Below, one piece after another: positions 10,862 to 22,691 of a stretch of DNA of 64,000 nucleotides. The stretch's first letter is position 1; each line of letters opens with the position of its first letter. The notes beneath the pieces were generated by a model. That model had not been told where the DNA came from. It was given only the letters and a program-made list of their open reading frames with translations, and made no database searches. Made by a program: the position numbers and the translations under genes. The stretch comes from Erpetoichthys calabaricus (Eukaryota > Chordata > Cladistia > Polypteriformes > Polypteridae), in NCBI RefSeq assembly GCF_900747795.2, contig NC_041394.2:338433414-338497413 (forward strand), in the 5' to 3' direction.

Positions 10862-11525
10862 CCAGGGGGCCCCAGAGACTGCAGGTTTTCATTCTAACCC
10901 TTTTCTTAATTAGTGACCTGTTTTTGCAGCTAATTAACTTCTTTTGAATTAATTTTATTTAACTTGCTATTGAAGACTTAGAACCCTTAATTATTATTGT
11001 TTTCCTTAATTAGCAGCCAAACAATAATGAGATACAAAATGAGCCAAACATGACAGCTAACTGTGTCCATCATGCAATATCTGAAAATAAAGAAAGGTGA
11101 AGGCCTCAGAAATTTTGATCTGCTCAGGTCCCCAAAACATTTTGTCAGTGCTCTTAGAAAAGAAAAATTCTGCAATGTCAGAACTGTATGCTATTGCACA
11201 GTGAGAGCAGCAACAAGCCATGGAATTAAAGAATGGAGTTAATTAACAACAAGAATCGGTGCCTAATTAAGCAATTGGTTGGAGTTTCAGGCCCTGACTT
11301 AGGTGGCCTTCTGTTGGCTCACTCACTTCAAATTTAATTTCTGTTTGGGTGCCATTTAAAGAAAGGAACAAAGAAGAAATTCAGGGGAAGAAATCTTAAA
11401 AAAACAAGCCAATTAAAATTAATTCAAAAGAAGTTAATTAGCAGCAAAAACCGGTCACTAATTAAGGGTGAGAATGAAAACCTACAGCCACTGGGGCCCT
11501 CCAGGACCGGATTTGGGGACCCCTG
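10862..11525. mobile_element. Foldback hAT-like element
   Basis: The ends are long inverted repeats of about 100 bp: GCAGGTTTTCATTCTAACCC ... TTAATTAGTGACC ... GCTAATTAACTTCTTTTG on the left, and the same on the opposite strand at the right, which ends GGGGACCCCTG. Similar ends occur at 40,083 and 54,328. The left tip is eroded. No coding capacity. It lies in the intron of the zinc-finger gene. Confidence 0.75.
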
Positions 11526-13616
11526 ATTTAGATGCTTATCTCATACTTTGCTTTGGTCACACCATGTGGTTGAAGGCTGTACTGCAGCTTGACGTTGAGG
11601 TTTCACACTCAGTAGTCAGCTTTTGTTTATGAGGCAGTTGGTGATCAGCAAGTACCTTTTTCAAGACAAATGCGTTGCTTTAAGTGTGATGTCCCTCTGT
11701 CTTTGCAGCTTGCTTTCCATTTGCAAAGCTTGGACTCATGCAGCATTCTCGTTGCAGCTAGTCTTCCACTCTTACAGTCAAGCACAAAGTTACCCTCTTG
11801 AGGAGCGTCACCACTCTTTGTTGCATTAACTTCCTAGGCAGTAGGCTTTCTGCCTTGGGGCCAAATTTATAGCCAGGCAGGGAGTTCAGATCTAATGGTT
11901 AGAATGGGTTATGAAAGAAATAGTTGACCTTTTACCATTGGTTTCTTGGGTACACTTAAGCCCAACCTTTTGGTTGATAAATGGTGCAAAGTTTTGTCCA
12001 TTAAGGTTGCCAATGGTTATGATATGTCTTTGTTGACTGACTGCAGCAATCTGTGTAAGACTAAGACACCACCAAATACCATTTGCCTGGAATTGACCAG
12101 TCATGTCAGATGACACCCAGATGTTCCATTTCAAAGAGGGGGCCTGGGAGAAGAATTTACTCTTTAGCCAAGGTGTCAGAAAAGAACGTCTGGATCCTGC
12201 CTCTTAAGAAAAAGACTTGTGTGCCAAAGAGTTTAGTGCCAGTTTTTTCTTACAGATATTAAGTGCGGCGGCTGAGGCTTGCCATTCTGTAAAATCTTTG
12301 TTTCCTGTCTAAAGGCCCACAACCATCCTCTTGCAATAAAGAACACCTGCTCTTTTTACATTCTCTCCCATACTCTGAACTTGCCAGGGCAGGAGTGTAA
12401 AGTTACTCATAAAAGTTCACAAAGGAGAAGATGGACAAATGGCAGCTTAAGAAGGAAGAAGGAATGAGCATCAGGGCAGAATTGAAAAGCAGGGAGCTTG
12501 TCGCAACAAATACAGAATTTCTATCCCTAAACTTACCCTAATAAATTGTCATTTCGACGCCAACAATACTAATGTCAATCCCAGACAATTAACACAGTAT
12601 ACCTCTTGATGCCCAATTTGATTATAAGAGTCAAGCTGCAGACAGACCAGATCATGCTGCCACTTCACTATTCCAGCTTCTCAGGTGAAAGTGTATGTGG
12701 CCGAGACATTGGTGGACTGAGGTTTTTTTTTTTTTTTTAATATTGTTTGGATTCACATAAGAAGTAGTAAGGGAGTTTGTTTTCTGTTTTCCAACTTTCT
12801 CCAGCTCTATACTTTTAATGAAGCAGTCTTTTCTTGACTTTTATACTTTCATATGATTGGATTCTTGTGCTTCTTTTACAAATGAACATTCAGTTATCTG
12901 AGTAACCCCATACATGCAGAGGAAACCCAAGGTGAGAATAAACCGACTTCACTAAGAATCTAATTTGATACCTTACATGTAGACCTTGTTGGATATTGTT
13001 CAATTCTAAGAGAAAATAAACAAATAAATAACAATGTCTTTTATTACAATCAGGATAGGTACTTAAAGGAGGAGCTCATGGTTGAACTCAGTTGGTTTTA
13101 CATTTTTACAACTGATTAATAATAATCTGGTTATCTTAAGAATAACATTTTTCAATGATTATTTTTTTTGTATTCACATACAGTGGATTTGTTATACATT
13201 TTTGTGATTAAGAATGGAAGGGTTTTTTTTTATTTCAATGAATAATTTACCCCAGTTTTTGCAATAATGTATTAAATCTGAACAATAAATTTTAATGTTC
13301 TTTTACATGCACATTCTAGTTTGTTATGCAGAGAAGTTTAAAGGTGATTGGTGGAATTTGAAATATTTTCTTGAAGATTCAAAAATGCACTCTATATCTG
13401 CAGTCAGTGTAAAAGTGAAAGTTGCTGAATTCATTATGCAAGGCATAGGAGAGAATTTATAACAAGATCAATGGTATAAAGTTCTGTACACCAATATTAC
13501 TGTTAATGTGTATGGTGTTTGTTTACCAGTGTTGGGAGGAATTTGAGGGAACAGGCTTTTACAGTGGGGTCCAGCCCAAAAAATATCTATAATCTAGCCC
13601 CATGTTAAATATATTT
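11526..13616. other. Zinc-finger gene intron, unannotated
   Basis: Intronic sequence without a supported gene or identified repeat. A T run lies at about 12,722-12,739 and several AT-rich stretches follow. Short open frames here have no recognisable content. Confidence 0.5.
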
Positions 13617-14745
13617 AGATAGATAGATAGATACTTTATTAATCCCAAGGGGAAATTCACATTCTCCAGCAGCACCATACTGATACAAAAAACAATATTA
13701 AATTAAAGATTGATAATAATACAGGTAAAAACAGACAATAACTTTGTATAATGTTAACGTTTACCCCCCATCCCGGGTGGAATTGAAGAGTCGCATAGTT
13801 TGGGGGAGGAACGATTTTTTCAGTCTGTCAGTGAAGCAGGACATTGACAGCAGTCTGTCGCTGAAGCTGCTCCTCTGTCTAGAGATGACACTGTTTAGTG
13901 GATGCAGTGGATTCTCCATAATTGATAGGAGCCTGCTGAGCGCCCGTTGCTCTGCCACAGATGTTAAACTGTCCAGCTCCATGCCAACAATAGAGCCTGC
14001 CTTCCTCACCAGTTTGTCCAGGCGTGAGGCGTCTTTCTTTTTAATGCTGCCTCCCCAGCACACCACCGCGTAGAAGAGGGCGCTCGCCACAACCGTCTGA
14101 TGGAACATCTGCAGCATCTTATTGCAGATGTTGAAGGACGCCAGCCTTCTAAGGAAGTATAACTGGCTCTGTCCTTTCTTACACAGAGCATCAGTATGGG
14201 CAGTCCAGTCTAATTTATCATCCAGCTGCACTCCCAGGTATTTATAGGTCTGCACCCTCTGCACACAGTCACCTCTGATGATCACGGGGTCCATGAGGGG
14301 TCTGGGCCTCCTAAAATCCACCACCAGCTCCTTGGTTTTGCTGTTGTTCAGGTGTAGGTAGTTTGAGTCGCACCATTTAACAAAGTCATTGATTAGGTCC
14401 CTATACTCCTACTCCTGCCCACTCCTGATGCTGCCCACGATAGCAGTGTCATCAGTGAACGTTTGCACTTGGTAGGACTCCGAGTTGTATTGGAAGTCCG
14501 ATGTACAGTATATAGGCTGAACAGGACCAGAGAAAGTAAAGTCCCTTGTGAGCTCCTGTGTTGCTGACCACAATGTCAGACGTGCAGTTCCCAAGACGCA
14601 CATACTGAGGTCTGTCTTTAAGATAGTCCACGATCCATGCCACCAGGTATGAATCTACTCCCATCTCTGTCAGCTTGTCCCTAAGGAGCAGAGGTTGGAC
14701 TGTGTAAATTTAATGACCCACTCTAGTAATTCATCCAAACAATTC
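13617..14745 (-). mobile_element. Rex1/L2-like LINE, 5'-truncated
   Basis: On the minus strand a reverse-transcriptase C-terminal half is readable: WIVDYLKDRPQYVRL and CTSDIVVSNTGAHKG (14,630-14,530), FTDDTAIVG (motif C, near 14,460-14,434), then a 187-codon open frame (14,324-13,761) with YKYLGVQLDDKLDWT, SQLYFLRRLASFN, SALFYAVVCWGGSIKKKD and RSSFSDRLLSM. The 3' end reads GAATTTCCCCTTGGGATTAA, TAAAGTATC and then a (TATC)n tail. Frame breaks lie in the RT core. The same family recurs at 28.8 kb. Confidence 0.9.
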
Positions 14746-17266
14746 ATGTTAGACATTTTGTAGTCTTTTTATACTCAAGCCTGAAGTTGCCAACTGAGAT
14801 TTAGAGGGATTCCTTGCCCACCTACATGTTCCCCAAATCCTTGGTACCTTAATAGAACCAGCTATACTGACTCACAAAAGAAAGTAAAGGAAAAAATAAA
14901 GATGATGGGGAGATGTGTGGGTCACAAAATAGGCAAAGGTCAAATCAAAAATCAAAATGTACTTTACACCAGAGCTAAAATACAATCAAAACTTTGTAGT
15001 CAATATAACAAGAGCAGAGATTCAATGACTAGGAAAATTAAAAGAAAATGGTTACAGTACAGCAATTCAAGGGATCTATCTGTCAGAATCGTATAATACT
15101 TAGAATGACCTTGTTGTAGAATAAAATCCCAAACCAATAATATCCAAAGCCAGGCAGTCACACAGAGTCCAAAAGCCATCTTGTTTCAGTTTAGACTTGT
15201 ACTATAGGCAATAAAAAGCCGTGTTCTGTCCACAGAGAGAACTGCTGTTTCTGAGTCAGAGGATATTTTTTATACATAGCTTAACATAGAAAGATACTTT
15301 GACACGTCTGATTATGCTACTTTGGCCCTTCAAAAATGTCCACTTCTCATTAATGTCTGCCTCTCCATGTCCCTTATTCATTATGCTATCAGTTAGCGCC
15401 ACTTGGCATATTGCTGTGTTGGTCTTCTGGCTTTTAAACCATGCCCTTCTTTTTACTAATCCTCCACCCCATCATTGGAATCAGCCTTCACTGTGCCAGT
15501 TCATTGGTGGAGTATAAGACTCAGTGCTTATCATTACATTCCAGTATTGTAACTGCCCAACAATTCAATGCCATTCAGTACTTAAAAGTGCTTAAACTAT
15601 ATTGGTGAGATTACAATATGCTTAAAAATAATAACATCTTTTAAGGTACAGAATCACATAGTAAAATAAGTGCTTAATTAAAATTAATCATATTATACAT
15701 TCTACTTTCTGTGCATACTGTATTCTAATTATCCAGTGTGATTGTATATAAAAATAGCAAATAAATATTCATGTAGATATATTTTCATAACCTTTATACC
15801 TTTGCCCAACTGATGTCATAGACATGCACCCTCCAGGAAAACGGCTGATACATTAATGCAAAATGGCAGTCCCATAGAGAAAAACAAAACGGTGTCACAA
15901 TAAAACACAAATAAAACCATAAATGTTGTCAAAGCTCATTATACAAAAATTAACTTCAAGTTCTGAATCTTACAAGTACAAAACCCCAGAAATAATGTAT
16001 GATTTGCCTGGATTCCAGCAGAAATTTGCACAATATGTTTTATAATATTACAAGCCATAACACTAACTGGCTTAAAAGAAGCAGAATTCTCCTGGACACC
16101 TTGTATTGGTCCACAGCAGGGTCCAGGTGACCACCCAAGTTAAAAATGGAGTTTTGGAAACCTGTTCTGCTAAAGACAGTTAGGTATGAATATGAGTAAT
16201 GCAGGAGGTGTTCAGTGTTAGAATCATCATCTTCGTCTGAATGCCCTAGCACACAGTAAAGACTAGAGGGTTGTCCTTTCGCCTTTGTATATTGTTTTTT
16301 ATTTTTATCATTTTCTGTCTTACTTGCAGAAAACTGTTGATTGTGTCTTTTAGTGATCTTATTATTTCAACACTTATTTAAAAAAACAAAAACAAAACAA
16401 AACTAACCCTATATGATTAATCATATTTACCCAGGGCACATCCATGATGGGAGCAGATGAGATCTGTCCTACTTCTAATACCAAAACTGTGGCACCAGTT
16501 TGGAATTATTCAGTTTAACAACTTTATTGGAGCAATGCAGTTTTGTATGAAGTTATAGCAAAGTTCATTTATAATTACAGAGAAATCATCAAATATATAA
16601 GCTGTTCATGAAAAAAAAAATCTCTCAAGCAATTTTGCTTCTATTAGGTCAAGAAAATGATGAAGTATCTAGGGTACACAACATTCTCATGAACTTTTGA
16701 CAAAACTATTTCTAAGTTAAAATTTTACTTAAATAAGGGGCTGGCTGTGTAATTTAATAATGTCTTCTACTTAGTTGAGTTATGTACTACTTGATGTTAC
16801 TTGCAAAGGTTACAATAATGGTGATCATTGCACATTTATTGTCAGCATGGAGTAATTTTGAAAAATGTTTTCCTTATTAAGGGCATATTTCACATGCATG
16901 GCATGGATTTTACAAAATTAAATAGTCTTCAGTTATCATGGTATTAAAGAGCATCACTTTTTTACTGCCATAATTTGAATGAAATAGAACATTTCATTGT
17001 GAAAAATGTTGAAATGTGACCAACAATCTTGTTAACTGGGCATATCATATGTGATCTATTTAAATATTTAAACTTATTTGTTACAGTGTTTGTACTCTTG
17101 TGGTGAGTAGTTGTAATACAGAAAGAACAATGATCAAGTTGAGTGCTTTTGCTTTTAAAAGTGTGTTTTTAATCTCAACAAGCATTTATTTACTGTTGTG
17201 ACTTAATGACAATAATAGTCCAGGTTGAAAATAAGATTTCATTTTTTTCTCTTAAACTTCATACAG
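14746..17266. other. Zinc-finger gene intron, unannotated
   Basis: AT-rich intron up to the acceptor of the finger exon. I recognise no gene, RNA or repeat family in it. Confidence 0.5.
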
Positions 17267-18117
17267 GAGGCAAACCTCATTGTTCTGAATGTGGCAAGGA
17301 ATTCTGCAACAAGGGTACTCTTCGGAGACACATTAGAGTTCACACTGGAGAGAAGCCATTTTGTTGCAATGAATGTGGAAAACGATTTTCATCAAAAAGC
17401 AATCTTCAAACACATATAAGAAGTCACACTGGTGAGAAACCATTTTGCTGTTCTGATTGTGACAAACAATTTTCACTGATGAGGAGTCTTCGTAGACACA
17501 CAGCAGTTCACACTGGAGAGACGCTGTACTGTTGTTCAGAATGTGGTAAACAATTTTCACAAATAAGACTTCTACAGATACACAGAAGAATTCATAAAAA
17601 AGAGAAGAGATTCTGTTGCCCCCAGTGCAACAAGCAGTTTTCATTAAAGAGCAATCTTCAGACCCACATACGAATTCACACTGGAGAGAAGCCATACTGC
17701 TGTAATGAATGTGGCAAACAGTTTTCATTAAAGAGCAATCTTCAGACCCACACACGAATTCACACTGGAGAGAAGCCATTCTGCTGTAATGAATGTGGCA
17801 AACAGTTTTCACATGCAGTCAGTCTTCACATTCACATGGTAACTCATACAGGAGAGAAACCACACTGCTGTTTCGATTGTGGCAAACGATTTTCAGCAAA
17901 AAAGACTCTTCAGACCCACATAAGAATTCACACTGGAGAAAAACGCTGCTGCTGTTCTGAATGTGGCAAACAGTTTTTGCATATGAGCCATCTTAAGAGA
18001 CACACAAGAGTTCATACAGGGGAGAAACCACACAGCTGTAATAAATGTGGCAAACAATTTTCTGACAGTAGTACTCTTCGAAGGCACACTAAAATTCACT
18101 GTCGAGAAAAGCCCTGA
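17267..18117 (+). CDS. C2H2 zinc-finger gene, ten-finger exon
   Basis: The acceptor CTTCATACAG ends at 17266 and the phase matches the exon ending at 10743, giving a 432-residue protein with stop at 18115-18117. Ten uninterrupted C2H2 fingers run from about residue 155 to 427 with a 28-residue period and TGEKP-type linkers (finger 1 is CSECGKEF...HIRVH). All ten keep both Cys and both His. Helices include NKGTLRR (1), SKSNLQT-like in 2, 5 and 6, and HMSHLKR (9). Fingers 5 and 6 are almost identical in DNA, a recent duplication. The linker before finger 5 is KKEKR instead of TGEKP. It is a probable nuclear sequence-specific DNA-binding regulator with unknown target. Confidence 0.9.
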
Positions 18118-18570
18118 AGGACTAAGTTGGAGAATAATGAATTAAAGAAGGGAGGAAAGAGTCCAGACTAACCTTCTTAACACCAAGTGTTGATGATTAA
18201 CCTCACAAGGTGGGTTCATTTTGTCAGAGGTTAAAGAAGTGAGGAAGGAGTCCAAAAATAACCGTCCTAACTCATCAAACCTTCATAAAGTTGTTTTCAT
18301 TTTGTAAGATCTATGCAAAATCTCTTCAATGTAAAACTACTCTTATAATATGTAAGGATCTATCTTGCTGGTCACATCTCTCTCTACAAAAAGTTGCCAC
18401 TCCCTGCCTCTTCACTAGGGTAGGTGAGGGTGGTACAAAATCTTAAGATAAAAAGACCATCTCCTGTGTTGTGACAGTTCAGAGGGATAGTGTTATTGGC
18501 CTCACCACAACAGAACATGCAAAATCACAAAAGTGCACCCTGAGTAAGAATTTAAAAGGACTGAACAGAG
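18118..18570 (+). other. Probable 3' UTR of zinc-finger gene
   Basis: Non-coding sequence after the stop. It contains two diverged tandem copies of about 80 bp (GAGGAAAGAGTCCA near 18,152 and GAGGAAGGAGTCCA near 18,241, each followed by AACC and TTCATTTTGT). A candidate polyadenylation signal AATAAA lies at 18,595-18,600. Confidence 0.45.
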
Positions 18571-18676
18571 CGTAGGGTTCAAGCTGGAGAAAAAAATAAA
18601 ACATTTTGCTGTACTAAATGTGGCAAACAATTCTGTCTTTCAGCACTTTTCAGAAACACTCAGGAATTCACACAAA
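18571..18676 (+). pseudogene. Decayed C2H2 finger downstream of gene
   Basis: The plus strand reads VQAGEKN, then CCTKCGKQFCLSALFRNTQEF. This is a C2H2 finger with a TGEKP-like linker in which the zinc-binding histidines are lost (RNTQEFT instead of RHxxxH). It lies about 450 bp past the stop codon. It may be the relic of a longer finger array or of a neighbouring copy. Confidence 0.65.
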
Positions 18677-19070
18677 TTAGTTTGAGGCATTAATAAAAAC
18701 AAAATGATAAAACAGGTTCATGTCAGTTCTGCCAGAAAATGCTAGTGGCGTCCATACCTTTAGTTGACAGTTGTGAGGTACTGATTGCTGAAAACACAAG
18801 AAAAGTTTCCAGACTTCAACATGAGAAATTCTCCAGAAATGCACTCCAGAAATAATAACGGAGAAGGAGGAGGTGCAATTCACATGGGACATTCAAGTTC
18901 CAACTGATAGAAACATTGATGCAGAATACTAAAAGTAATGCTCAGGGATAAACCATTTTTAGAGGTTGTGGATGACGGAAGTAATTAGTTCCAAGTAATT
19001 TTTCCATGCCAAGACTGGATAGGCAATAAAACAAAAATTGGAGATATCTCAGATGTGGAACAAACACACT

Positions 19071-19360
19071 GAAAATTATACCACTGGCCCTGAATGCATA
19101 GGTCCAATTAAAAGACACCCTCAGGCTCATCTCATTATCCTGTTAATTACCTTCATCATCCTGTCATACAAACTGCAAAATAATACTTTACAGGGTATAA
19201 AGCAGGTGCTACACTGATACCTGACAGGAAGTATCCAAGAATAAATGACTTAACAGCTGAACAAGTCATGAGTGAGGTTCATGCATCTGTTGACACTGCA
19301 AAATACAAACGGTCATTAGCAAAATGATCTCTGAGAAAGGTGACACTCCTAAGCAAATAT
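19071..19360 (+). repeat. 290-bp inverted repeat, left arm
   Basis: The reverse complement of 22,402-22,691 matches this segment over 290 bp without gaps and with only four mismatches by my base-by-base reading (98.6%). The arm contains an open stretch of about 44 codons preceded by an acceptor-like TACTTTACAG, reading GYKAGATLIPDRKYPRINDL then TAEQVMSEVHASVD. I do not recognise it. Identity stops sharply at both ends. Confidence 0.9.
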
Positions 19361-21273
19361 TTAATAGTTAAAGTGAGAGAGACATAAAACCTGACAAAAT
19401 ACAAAGAAATGCATTCTGAGATGAGCTAGATGAGGAACAAAAAACTAAATTGTCCCAACTCTTCTTGAACCTGCAGAAGATTCCAGTCCCATTTGATGAT
19501 CATCCCCTTAAAAACTAAACTGAAATTATACTAAACTTAAAGCTTTATCCTTAAAATCTAATTGAAATAAAATGGAGGAAAAACAAAACTGTGATGTTCT
19601 TATTTTTTTTTAATAAACCAGTTGTTGGTAACCTACTATCTACCATTCTTCCTTCTTACAACGTGACTACACGACCTCATTAACATGACACATGGCAGCA
19701 CTTCACACAGAACCTGTTTTTTGTGTGGACACGCAGCAAAAGATTGTTGGTGAGTTCCTATCTTTTAGTATTTTCACTTTGGCACTGGCAGTGTATAATT
19801 GATTTGACAGTGGTCAGGTTTTTTGGGATGTTAAGGGGAAAAAAAATCAGACAAAAATACTTACAGTGATATCATGACAATGTCTGTAGAGAGGCTGAGG
19901 AGCATGATATTATGAAAAACCACAAGCCTACCCAAAAAGATAAAATGACAGACCATGCTGGTCCATAAACTTCAACATTGCATCAGAAGCTACCACTGAG
20001 TCACTTGAGCCAATCAAAAACTGAAAGAGAGGAATTGTGTTGACCTGGCTATTTATTAAATGTCCCGCAGGAAGTGTGAATGACATACCTTAGTGAGGTT
20101 TTGTAACAAATACTTTTGCTCAGGTGAATACTGAAGAATATACAAAAAGTACTTATGACATTTGTGATGTTTTTCTAAAGGCCTTCATGATAGACAGATA
20201 GATAGAACTTTGCATATATACACATCAGAACTGTGTCTTTAGAATATATTTTGACTTTTCAGAAAACACTAGCATGAAATGAAGACTGGAATGAGTTTGA
20301 GCCCTAAAAGTCGGTAATATGATCAGATGTTCAATTGCAGGAACTGCTGCAGTGATCTCCTCAGTTTCACAATGTTTACAGATGCAAACTGTAAGGACAA
20401 CAAAAATAATGTGAAAGTTGTTACACTACCCTGTCGGTAGAGGTCACCATTTAGGCAAGCAAAGAACACTCTGACACCTTGTCTCATTACCCTCACCTCC
20501 ATGCCACAGACTGATAACTAAAAAAGTCTGCCTTATTAACTGGTACCTCAATATTTCATCCTGATATTTTATTAACTGTCCAGCCATAATGTTTATAGAC
20601 ATGTCCCCCTTTAAAGCTTACATGAACATTGATGGAGGGATGGGACACTTAACTCTACTGTATCAACACCATGTTGAAGGGCTGATATTTCAAAACACTG
20701 CTTCAAGGTGTGCTTCAGATGGGCATGTCACATGATCATTAGGCAGTGGCTCCAATGTATGCCACTGACCCCTTCACAATCAGAAGCCCAATTGGTCATC
20801 TGCATTGACACTCCTGTTTTTTGGCTTCTCTGGCAAAAGAAGTGGCCTTTTTCATCCTGTGCAGAGTGCAGACTGGAATTTGTATTCTTGTTGTCTCATG
20901 GATGTGATCTGCAGCAGGATTGGTGCTCAAGTAAGAGAGCTCAGTCACCTAGCATTTAGTTATAAGCTAATTTGCCAAATAGTCTGGTACTATGGTGTAG
21001 TTAAGATGGAAAAATTATATATAATGATACAAATTTAATAGATTATCTTTTATCAAATGTTAATACTATATATTAGCTGGATTACCCAGCTTCACCCGGG
21101 AAATTTCAAAAGATAATGGGCCTCAGTTATAGTGCCATCAGTTAATCGGATATATCAGAAGTTGCTAACTACTTTTCTGTGTACAGTATTTGTAAGGGCT
21201 TTTACCAAAGGCTATATATCATTGGCAAGCAGTGTGGCTTTGAAGTTTGTTTAGATAGATAGATAGATGATAG
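19361..21273. other. Spacer between inverted-repeat arms, left part
   Basis: No gene is supported. A short GATA run lies near 20,190. At 21,078-21,107 is a CTGGATTACCCAGCTTCACC-like motif common at repeat ends in animal genomes. Confidence 0.4.
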
Positions 21274-21840
21274 TGTCGCAGATTGAGGCCCTTTTCATCC
21301 TCTTGAACCCTCTGACTCGACTCCATACACCAGGTAAAAGTCCAAGAATTATTTATTTGGACACTAATAAAGTGCACAAAGCACCCTCCACTCCACAATA
21401 CTCATAAATCACTAAACAATACACTAATCAATCCTCCACACTCCCAGACACTTTGCCACCCTTCCTCCCAGCTCAGCTTAATGTACTGGTTTCCCAGAGT
21501 CCTTTATATAGTCCCTGACCCGGAAGTGTTTCTCCCTTCTGTTCATGTGATCATGAACACTTCCAGGTCGGATAAAAAGCTCCTTTCTTCAACCCGGAAG
21601 CACATCGCTTCCTCTTGTCATGTGATCATGACGCACCTCCAGGTTATAGGGCAAGTAAGAGTCCGGCAGCCTCCCCACAGCGACTCCTGGTGGTCCCCAT
21701 GGTATCCAGCAGGGCTGTGCATATAAACTACAAAGTCCATGAGGCCCTGCTGGAATTTGGGGAACGTCCACACTGTTGGAAGAGTTCCACCTGGTGGCCT
21801 GGGGGTGAGGGTCGGAATATTTAGCCGGCCACACACCACA
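21274..21840 (-). mobile_element. Solo LTR (fossil)
   Basis: On the minus strand it begins TGTGGTGTGTGGCCGGC and ends CTGCGACA, the TG...CA form of an LTR. Inside are a TATA-like ACTATATAAAGGAC and a polyadenylation-like AAATAAATAATTC in the right order. The flanks share ATAG, a 4-bp duplication, though they lie in a GATA array where this is weak evidence. No internal region is attached, so it is the product of LTR-LTR recombination. Family is not assigned with certainty. Confidence 0.6.
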
Positions 21841-21911
<71 letters not shown>

Positions 21912-21938
21912 CTTTATTAATCCCAAGGGGAAATTCAC
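21841..21938. repeat. (GATA)n array with LINE tail
   Basis: About 17 GATA units, followed by TACTTTATTAATCCCAAGGG, the 3' end of the Rex1/L2-like LINE on the minus strand. The array probably grew from the LINE's own tail. The solo LTR inserted at its edge. Confidence 0.85.
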
Positions 21939-22401
21939 AGGCTTTGGGACTTCAAACCCTAAGGTTGTGGGTTCAGATCCTTCTACTGACACTGTGTGAC
22001 CATGAGCACTTCACCAGCCTGTGCTCCAATTGGAAAAATAAGTACAACTTAACCAAGTTTATCTCAAAATACTGTAAGTTGTCTTGAATAAAGGCATTTG
22101 TTAAGTATTAATAATATTATTAGGTAACTGGAGTGGCTATAGATCAGTTCCTGCTTTTATTAGTGACATGGCTTTTTTTGATAGTCATTGCAAAACACAA
22201 TTTTACAGGAAAGTGTCTTTGATTCAATTGAAATGAGCAATGAATAGGAATAATGTGAAACTGAAGTATATTCTGTTATGATTATGTTGTTATTAGATAT
22301 TTATGATTTACACTTGCTTACTTAGTTCATTCAAGTACTGTATTTCGTTTTGTGTTTTTTATCAGGTTGTATGTTGAAGCTTGTGCATTATATATATATA
22401 T

Positions 22402-22691
22402 ATATTTGCTTACGAGTGTCACCTTTCTCAGAGATCATTTTGCTAATGACCGTTTGTATTTTGCACTGTCAACAGATGCATGAACCTCACTCGTGACTTG
22501 TTCAGCTGTTAAGTCATTTATTCTTGGATACTTCCTGTCAGGTATCAGTGTAGCACCTGCTTTATACCCTGTAAAGTATTATTTTGCAGTTTGTATGACA
22601 GGATGATGAAGGTAATTAACAGGATAATGAGATGAGCCTGAGGGTGTCTTTTAATTGGACCTATGCATTCAGGGCCAGTAGTATAATTTTC
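22402..22691 (-). repeat. 290-bp inverted repeat, right arm
   Basis: Partner of 19,071-19,360 in opposite orientation, with four mismatches in 290 bp and no gaps. Its inner edge runs into a (TA)n tract at 22,389-22,404, and its outer edge ends at GTATAATTTTC. It could be a second copy of an unnamed dispersed repeat or one arm of a larger palindromic element. Confidence 0.9.

Noticed and set aside
12279-12467. Frame and AATAAAG signal suggesting an LTR or short gene in the zinc-finger intron
   Set aside because: No matching ends, TATA-like box or target duplication could be found.
17333-17812. 159-codon minus-strand frame with repeated SLQCEF units
   Set aside because: It is the antisense shadow of the tandem zinc-finger units.
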